Assembly (NCBI GenBank): GCA_027920525.1 | Contig: CP115858.1 | Location: 1,302,001 to 1,366,000, forward strand | DNA from: Chryseobacterium daecheongense | GTDB lineage: Bacteria; Bacteroidota; Bacteroidia; Flavobacteriales; Weeksellaceae | Reading direction: 5' to 3' | DNA: 64,000 nucleotides | In this document: one piece after another, positions 59,808 to 64,000 of the stretch | Layout: each line of letters opens with the position of its first letter | How positions within the stretch are numbered: the stretch's first letter is position 1 | Notes under the pieces: generated by a model | What the model saw: only the letters and a program-made list of their open reading frames with translations | What the model was told of the DNA's origin: nothing | Databases searched by the model: none | Made by a program: the position numbers and the translations under genes

Positions 59808-60485
59808 ATGAAAAAATATATTCTGGCAATAGCATTAGTTGCAGGAACTGCTACTGTAATCACAACTTCTATGCAATCCTGCACAAGTCTTGCGACGACT
59901 GATCTGGGATTATCCATCATTAAAAAGTTTTTATTGAACGGAATCGATAAAGGAATGAATATTTATGGCAATAAAGATGCATTTCTACAAAATAATCTGG
60001 TGGATAAAGCGTTACCAAAAGAATTAAGAGATATCAATTCGATGCTGGAGAAAATTTCCCCTTCACTGGTTGCTAAGGAAAGGGAATATGTTGCAGAAGC
60101 AGCTTCGTACACTGTAAATATTTCGAAACCAATTCTTCAGAATGCAGTTAACAGTTTGAATGCGCAGGATGTAACGAGGATTATTCAGGGAGAAAAAGGT
60201 ACAGCTACTTTAATTCTGAAGGAAAAAACTTCGGATCAGCTTGTGGCTGCTATTACTCCAAAGGTTGATGAACAGCTTAACCGGTATGGTATTGTAAAAA
60301 CGATTAATACAGCCTTGGCAGGAAGTAACTTCCTGGGTAACCTACTGGGTGGAAACAGCAATACTGTAAATTCGGGAGGATTAAGTAAGCTGGCCTCTGA
60401 ACAATTGGTTAACGGACTGTTTAATATCATTGAAGATTACGAAATAAAGAACTCCAAAGCCCTGTTAGGTCCACTTGGAAAATAG
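59808..60485 (+). CDS. DUF4197 lipoprotein
   Basis: A 225-residue predicted lipoprotein; signal peptide with lipobox MQSC (Cys25). The mature protein is mainly helical. DUF4197 features are LLNGIDKGMNIYGNKDAFLQNNLVDKALPKEL, split over residues 42-74, and DVTRIIQGEKGTATLILKEKT, where the family usually has an Ile-Leu-x-Gly-x-x-x-Ala-Ala-Thr pattern. The function is unknown. A full consensus promoter lies upstream and a DUF493 gene follows after 40 bases, probably on the same transcript. Confidence 0.82.
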   Translation: MKKYILAIALVAGTATVITTSMQSCTSLATTDLGLSIIKKFLLNGIDKGMNIYGNKDAFLQNNLVDKALPKELRDINSMLEKISPSLVAKEREYVAEAASYTVNISKPILQNAVNSLNAQDVTRIIQGEKGTATLILKEKTSDQLVAAITPKVDEQLNRYGIVKTINTALAGSNFLGNLLGGNSNTVNSGGLSKLASEQLVNGLFNIIEDYEIKNSKALLGPLGK

Positions 60486-60525
60486 AAAAAATTTCGTTAA
60501 ATTTATATATAAATTAAATTGTTAG

Positions 60526-60831
60526 ATGGATATCATTCAAGGAAATCAACACGCGAATCCTGAAGAATTTTATAATTCTTTAAAGGAAAAACTGGAAGGT
60601 CACCACGACTTTCCGGAAGATTATTTATTTAAATTTATAATTCCTACAGATCAGGCAAAACTTACAGAAATATATAAGGTTTTTGACGGCATTAAATTTA
60701 CGCTTGGAAACAGAGAAAGTAAAAATGGAAAATATACAGCCTGCAATATCAATGCTTTTGTCTTAGACGCTGATCAGGTCGTAAATATTTATAAAGAAGT
60801 TGGAAAAATAGAAGGAGTGATCCTTTTATAA
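60526..60831 (+). CDS. DUF493 (YbeD-like) protein
   Basis: A 101-residue cytosolic protein with the ferredoxin-like fold of the DUF493/YbeD family. Seen: an N-terminal helix (EEFYNSLKEKLEG), a strand with DYLFKFIIP, a helix with KLTEIYKVFDG, then the conserved NRESKNGKYTACNINAFVLDADQVVNIY. In E. coli, YbeD lies near the lipoate genes and may be a regulator, but this is not established. It follows the DUF4197 gene by 40 bases and ends at a strong terminator. Confidence 0.82.
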   Translation: MDIIQGNQHANPEEFYNSLKEKLEGHHDFPEDYLFKFIIPTDQAKLTEIYKVFDGIKFTLGNRESKNGKYTACNINAFVLDADQVVNIYKEVGKIEGVILL

Positions 60832-60837
60832 AAATAA

Positions 60838-60862
60838 AAAAGTCAGCCGAAAGCTGACTTTT
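60838..60862. terminator. Bidirectional terminator between DUF493 and ArsC-family genes
   Basis: AAAAGTCAGC (60838-60847) pairs with GCTGACTTTT (60853-60862), 5-base loop, with A and T runs on both sides. Confidence 0.85.
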
Positions 60863-60881
60863 CTTATTATTTCATTCTGGT

Positions 60882-61232
60882 TTATTTCTCAATAAAATAT
60901 TTTACATTTTCTATAGGCCTTCCCAGCATAGCGACTGAGCCTTTTATTAAGATTGGCCTTTGAATTAAAGAAGGATTTTTAGACAATATTTCCAACCATT
61001 CCTCTTCTGAGTAATTCTTCCCTGCAAATTTTTCAAGATATAATTTTTCCGTCTTTCTGATCAGATGAAAAACACTCTGGTTGAGTTTTTTTAAAACTGT
61101 TTTTAACTCTAAAATACTTAATGGGTCCTCCACAATATTGATGATCTCAAACGGCACTCCATTCTCATCAAGATACTCTAAAACAGCATTTGATTTTGAA
61201 CAACTTCCATTATGTAAAACCTTAACTAACAT
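60882..61232 (-). CDS. ArsC-family protein
   Basis: A 116-residue thioredoxin-fold protein of the ArsC/YfgD group. The catalytic-type Cys11 is in HNGSCSKSNAV, which fits the arsenate reductase CX5-like loop, and Arg92 is present in LIQRPILIKG. Family members reduce arsenate to arsenite with glutaredoxin, but many genomic copies, such as YfgD, have no proven arsenate role. No arsR, arsB or acr3 gene is adjacent, so I call only the family. It is monocistronic, with a terminator shared with the DUF493 gene. Confidence 0.85.
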   Translation of the reverse strand: MLVKVLHNGSCSKSNAVLEYLDENGVPFEIINIVEDPLSILELKTVLKKLNQSVFHLIRKTEKLYLEKFAGKNYSEEEWLEILSKNPSLIQRPILIKGSVAMLGRPIENVKYFIEK

Positions 61233-61323
61233 ATTTAATAATATAAAGAATTAAACTTGTATGTAACAAATTTAGATAAAAACCAAGTTACATCAATCCT
61301 AAAAGATCCTAAAGTATTGTTAA

Positions 61324-61938
61324 TTAAAACAATCCATTAAGTTCAGCTTCAATTTTTTCCAGAATAAACCCAAAATCTTCAGGTTTTTCAACGAAATCAA
61401 GATCATCTACCTCAATGACCAACAATCTACCTTCGGTATAATTGGAAATCCATTTTTCGTACTTCTGATTTAATTTTGAAAGATATTCAATACTGATCGA
61501 GGCTTCATATTCTCTTCCTCTTTTATAGATCTTTTTAACCAGATTGGGTACATCAGATTTTAAGTAGATCAACAAATCGGGGGCTGAAACAAAAGATTTC
61601 ATTAAATTAAAAACATCCTGATAATTTTTAAAATCCCTGTCCGAAAGCAAGTGCATATCATTTAAATTTTCCGCAAAAATATGGGCGTCCTCATAAATGG
61701 TACGATCCTGAATGATATTCTTTCCACTTTCTCTTATTTCTTTTACCTGGCGGAACCTGCTTCCTAAGAAGTAAATCTGCAAAGCAAAGCTCCATTTGCT
61801 CATATCTGCATAAAAGTCTTCCAGATAAGGATTATGGTCTACATCTTCAAATTGTGCATCCCATCCATAATGCTTGGAGAGCATCGTCGTTAATGTCGTT
61901 TTTCCAGCTCCGATATTTCCTGTAACTGCAATGTGCAT
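61324..61938 (-). CDS. Deoxynucleoside kinase
   Basis: A 204-residue cytosolic kinase of the dNK/dGK-dAK family, which phosphorylates deoxyadenosine or deoxyguanosine in nucleotide salvage. The P-loop is GNIGAGKTT (residues 7-15). The family motif DRTIYEDAHIFAENL (about residues 82-96) contains the ERS/DRS-like catalytic segment, and the lid has KKIYKRGREYEASISIEYL with the arginines that hold the phosphates. The length is that of bacterial two-helix types. The start of the next gene is 40 bases downstream on the same strand. Confidence 0.88.
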   Translation of the reverse strand: MHIAVTGNIGAGKTTLTTMLSKHYGWDAQFEDVDHNPYLEDFYADMSKWSFALQIYFLGSRFRQVKEIRESGKNIIQDRTIYEDAHIFAENLNDMHLLSDRDFKNYQDVFNLMKSFVSAPDLLIYLKSDVPNLVKKIYKRGREYEASISIEYLSKLNQKYEKWISNYTEGRLLVIEVDDLDFVEKPEDFGFILEKIEAELNGLF

Positions 61939-61979
61939 ATTCTATTTTCCCTTATTTATTGATGTCCATGAAAAAATTA

Positions 61980-62957
61980 TTAAATACCAACAGTCTGAAC
62001 TTCTGCAGTCTCTTCAAGAAGCTTTTTCAACGTAGTATCTGCAGGTTTTTCCACAGACTGATCTTTAATAAACTTGTCCTGAACCTTTTCTAATGATTTG
62101 TCCGCTGATTCTCCAGTTTGCTCTGGTGTCTTCTGAACAGGTTTTTCTGTATTTCCAGGTTCAGGCTCAGACTCCTGTTTTGCCTGTTTAATTTTTTCAA
62201 GGTTGTAAAGATAAAGGTTGTTCGCTTTGATTTCAAAATAAGCAAGCGTGTTTTTATCCACAATTTGTGCATCAGGATCTTCAAAAATTTTCACCAACCC
62301 TTTTTCCGGAATATATTTAAGAATTGAATTATTAGTTATGATCAGAACAGACTCATTCTCCCTTCTGAATCGTTTCCCGTTTTCTATGGGAATCTCTGTA
62401 AGTTTTTCAAATTTCAGGCTATAGATCCTGAAATGCTTTCTTGTCAGGATATATACTTTATTTTCATAAACCAGAAGATCCATCAGATCATCAAAGCTTG
62501 CATCAAAAGGATAGGAATTTATTGTGGTATCATTTCTGAAATTGTACTGAATGAGACGTTTTGAGCTCTCATCCAAAAGCCATATCTGCTGAAGATCTTC
62601 TGCATATGCTATTTTTATAAATGCAAACTTCTGTTTGAAATCTATTCTCTGGATCTCATTGAGATTCTGATCTACAAACTTTAATTCCTGGGCATTTTCT
62701 GAAAACAAGGGAACTGAAAGTGGATTTTGAACCCCCTGGATTTTAAATGGTACCGTAAGCATCATTTTCCCAATCTGCTTTCCTAAAGAATCATATTTGG
62801 TTAAACTGAAATCTTTATTCTTATAGATATACAAATTTCCGTAATCGTCTGCAAAAAGGTCTTTTGCTTCTTTTAATTTCAAGGTATCCAGTGGCAAAGC
62901 CTTCTGCGCAGAAATTGAGCAGAAAACAAAAGCAAATATCAGGGGTAATAATTTCAA
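61980..62957 (-). CDS. Exported beta-propeller-like protein with disordered tail
   Basis: A 325-residue exported protein. The start is TTG at 62957, because the signal peptide (KLLPLIFAFVFCSISAQ) begins there and no in-frame ATG lies upstream before a stop. Residues 20-250 show repeated strand patterns such as DLFADDYGNLYIYKNKDFSL and LVYENKVYILTRKHFRIY, which look like blades of a six-bladed propeller. The last 70 residues are rich in Glu, Pro, Lys and Gln and probably disordered. I do not recognise a named family. It is upstream of the deoxynucleoside kinase gene and could share its transcript. Confidence 0.65.
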   Translation of the reverse strand: MKLLPLIFAFVFCSISAQKALPLDTLKLKEAKDLFADDYGNLYIYKNKDFSLTKYDSLGKQIGKMMLTVPFKIQGVQNPLSVPLFSENAQELKFVDQNLNEIQRIDFKQKFAFIKIAYAEDLQQIWLLDESSKRLIQYNFRNDTTINSYPFDASFDDLMDLLVYENKVYILTRKHFRIYSLKFEKLTEIPIENGKRFRRENESVLIITNNSILKYIPEKGLVKIFEDPDAQIVDKNTLAYFEIKANNLYLYNLEKIKQAKQESEPEPGNTEKPVQKTPEQTGESADKSLEKVQDKFIKDQSVEKPADTTLKKLLEETAEVQTVGI

Positions 62958-63044
62958 TGTTCTTTTACTAATATGATTTCCCGAAGGAATATGACCAATT
63001 TACACACTTTATTTTAATCGTGATTCAATTGTTATTATTTTAAA

Positions 63045-64000
63045 TTATTTAATAGCAACCTCATAAATTTTGGGCCAGTTTTTTCCTGTTACCAACATAT
63101 TATCACCTTTAAAGGCAATTCCATTTAAAACATGCTCAGTGTTATCTCCGGAATTTTCTGCTGTCATTTGCGTAAAGTCAAATGTACCCACAACCTCTCC
63201 GTTCACAGGATTAATTTTTAAAATGATCGGTTTATGCCAGATGTTTGAATAAATAAATCCATTGTGGTATTCCAGTTCATTAAGCTGATCATACACTTCA
63301 GCGCTTCCTGCCACAGGCATTGTTTTTAATATTATAGAAGGATCATTTACATTCAGAAAATAAAGGTTTTTTGAACCATCGGTCGCTATCAGATTCTTAC
63401 CATCATAGGTTAGTCCCCATCCTTCTTTCATCGCTGATGCCAAAGGAAATTCAGAAATCAGTTTCAGAGAATTTTTATCATATACAAAACCTTTTCTATT
63501 TCGGTAGGTTAACTGAAATATCTTATCTCCTGCCGTGGCACAGCCTTCGGAAAAAATATCCGCTGGTTGTTTTGTTACACTAACGGGTATGGTTCCTCCC
63601 AAGTTATATTTTAAAAGCTTAGATGATTTCTCTAACCCTACACTCTCGTACACCGTATTCCCTTCTAAAGTAAATCCTTCAATAAAATTATCGGGATCAT
63701 GTGGATATTCCGCTACAATCTGGTAGGACATTTTCTTTTCAGGATTTTTTGCAAAGACATTGATCGTGGCATCCTGATAAAGTGTTTTTCCTCCTTTTGT
63801 TTTAACAACAAATGTTACATCATTATCCCCAAGACCAAAAAACTTTGGATTAATGGTTAAATCTGAGGTTTCTTTATCCCCGAAACTGATGGTAATCGTT
63901 TCTGCATTTTCTAAGACATCCCCTGGAATTTTCAGTTTATCATTATAATGATAGCCTTTTTGTTCCATGGAAAGATTATAGTCGTTTAAAGAATTTAAAA
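63045..64000 (-). CDS. Glutaminyl-peptide cyclotransferase, 5' end beyond the window
   Basis: The reading frame stays open through the right edge, so the 5' end is missing. An ATG at 63968 exists, but the frame continues upstream without a stop. The visible 318 residues contain an Ig-like N-terminal region (about the first 100) and a five-bladed propeller of the glutamine cyclotransferase family: YPHDPDNFIEGFTLEGNTVYESVG, GWGLTYDGKNLIATDGS, LNELEYHNGFIYSNIWH and HVLNGIAFKGDNMLVTGKNW. The enzyme forms N-terminal pyroglutamate on exported proteins. Homologues of this length in Bacteroidetes are often lipoproteins. The signal sequence is out of view. Confidence 0.85.
   Translation of the reverse strand, partial: LNSLNDYNLSMEQKGYHYNDKLKIPGDVLENAETITISFGDKETSDLTINPKFFGLGDNDVTFVVKTKGGKTLYQDATINVFAKNPEKKMSYQIVAEYPHDPDNFIEGFTLEGNTVYESVGLEKSSKLLKYNLGGTIPVSVTKQPADIFSEGCATAGDKIFQLTYRNRKGFVYDKNSLKLISEFPLASAMKEGWGLTYDGKNLIATDGSKNLYFLNVNDPSIILKTMPVAGSAEVYDQLNELEYHNGFIYSNIWHKPIILKINPVNGEVVGTFDFTQMTAENSGDNTEHVLNGIAFKGDNMLVTGKNWPKIYEVAIK

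Overview
The window looks like chromosome of a Flavobacteriia bacterium, most likely Chryseobacterium or a close Weeksellaceae relative. Four things point there: the A+T-rich sequence; start regions without Shine-Dalgarno motifs but with many Bacteroidetes -7 boxes (TAnnTTTG); a SusC/SusD locus; and a class A beta-lactamase resembling the CGA/CIA enzymes of Chryseobacterium. I see no rRNA, tRNA, CRISPR array, insertion sequence, phage or integrase. The species assignment is inference from these traits.

Layout. 1-4.7 kb: a di-haem P460-type cytochrome with a haem-less P460-like lipoprotein, a LytS/LytTR two-component pair, a DUF1223 thioredoxin-fold protein and a small DoxX-like membrane protein. 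4.7-9.0 kb: a minus-strand group of metallo-beta-lactamase-fold hydrolase, Bcr/CflA-type MFS exporter, aldo/keto reductase and AraC regulator, with repeated motifs that look like operators of that regulator. 9.4-18.5 kb: mixed single genes (GNAT, a second MBL hydrolase, S41 peptidase, a second AraC regulator next to an RclC/DUF417 protein, an ECF sigma factor with a membrane partner, an SDR without its catalytic Tyr/Lys, a GapN-like aldehyde dehydrogenase, exported Tpx). 18.5-25.7 kb: urocanase, D-2-hydroxyacid dehydrogenase, pcm, a Gfo/Idh/MocA oxidoreductase and small proteins. 25.9-35.6 kb: exported GH5 glycosidase with a C-terminal carbohydrate-binding module, a 996-residue surface protein with a small partner, class A beta-lactamase, 3-hydroxyacyl-CoA dehydrogenase and a GT-C-like membrane protein. 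35.6-49.6 kb: housekeeping genes (pheT, dnaN, dgkA, purL, purB) mixed with a META lipoprotein, AIG2-like and SGNH enzymes, an orphan barstar homologue, a serine hydrolase and a WG-repeat protein.

50.5-59.4 kb is the most coherent functional unit: a minus-strand polysaccharide utilisation locus in the order susC, susD, GH144-type glucanase, alpha/beta hydrolase, GH3 beta-glucosidase. The GH144 plus GH3 pairing predicts that it harvests beta-1,2-glucans. From 59.8 kb to the right edge come DUF4197 and DUF493 genes, an ArsC-family protein, a deoxynucleoside kinase, an exported beta-propeller-like protein and a glutaminyl cyclotransferase whose 5' end lies beyond the window.

Several starts were moved inward to ATG codons that begin a signal peptide or follow a -7 box. 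Two genes (11014, 62957) appear to use TTG. Convergent gene pairs are usually separated by strong bidirectional hairpin terminators.
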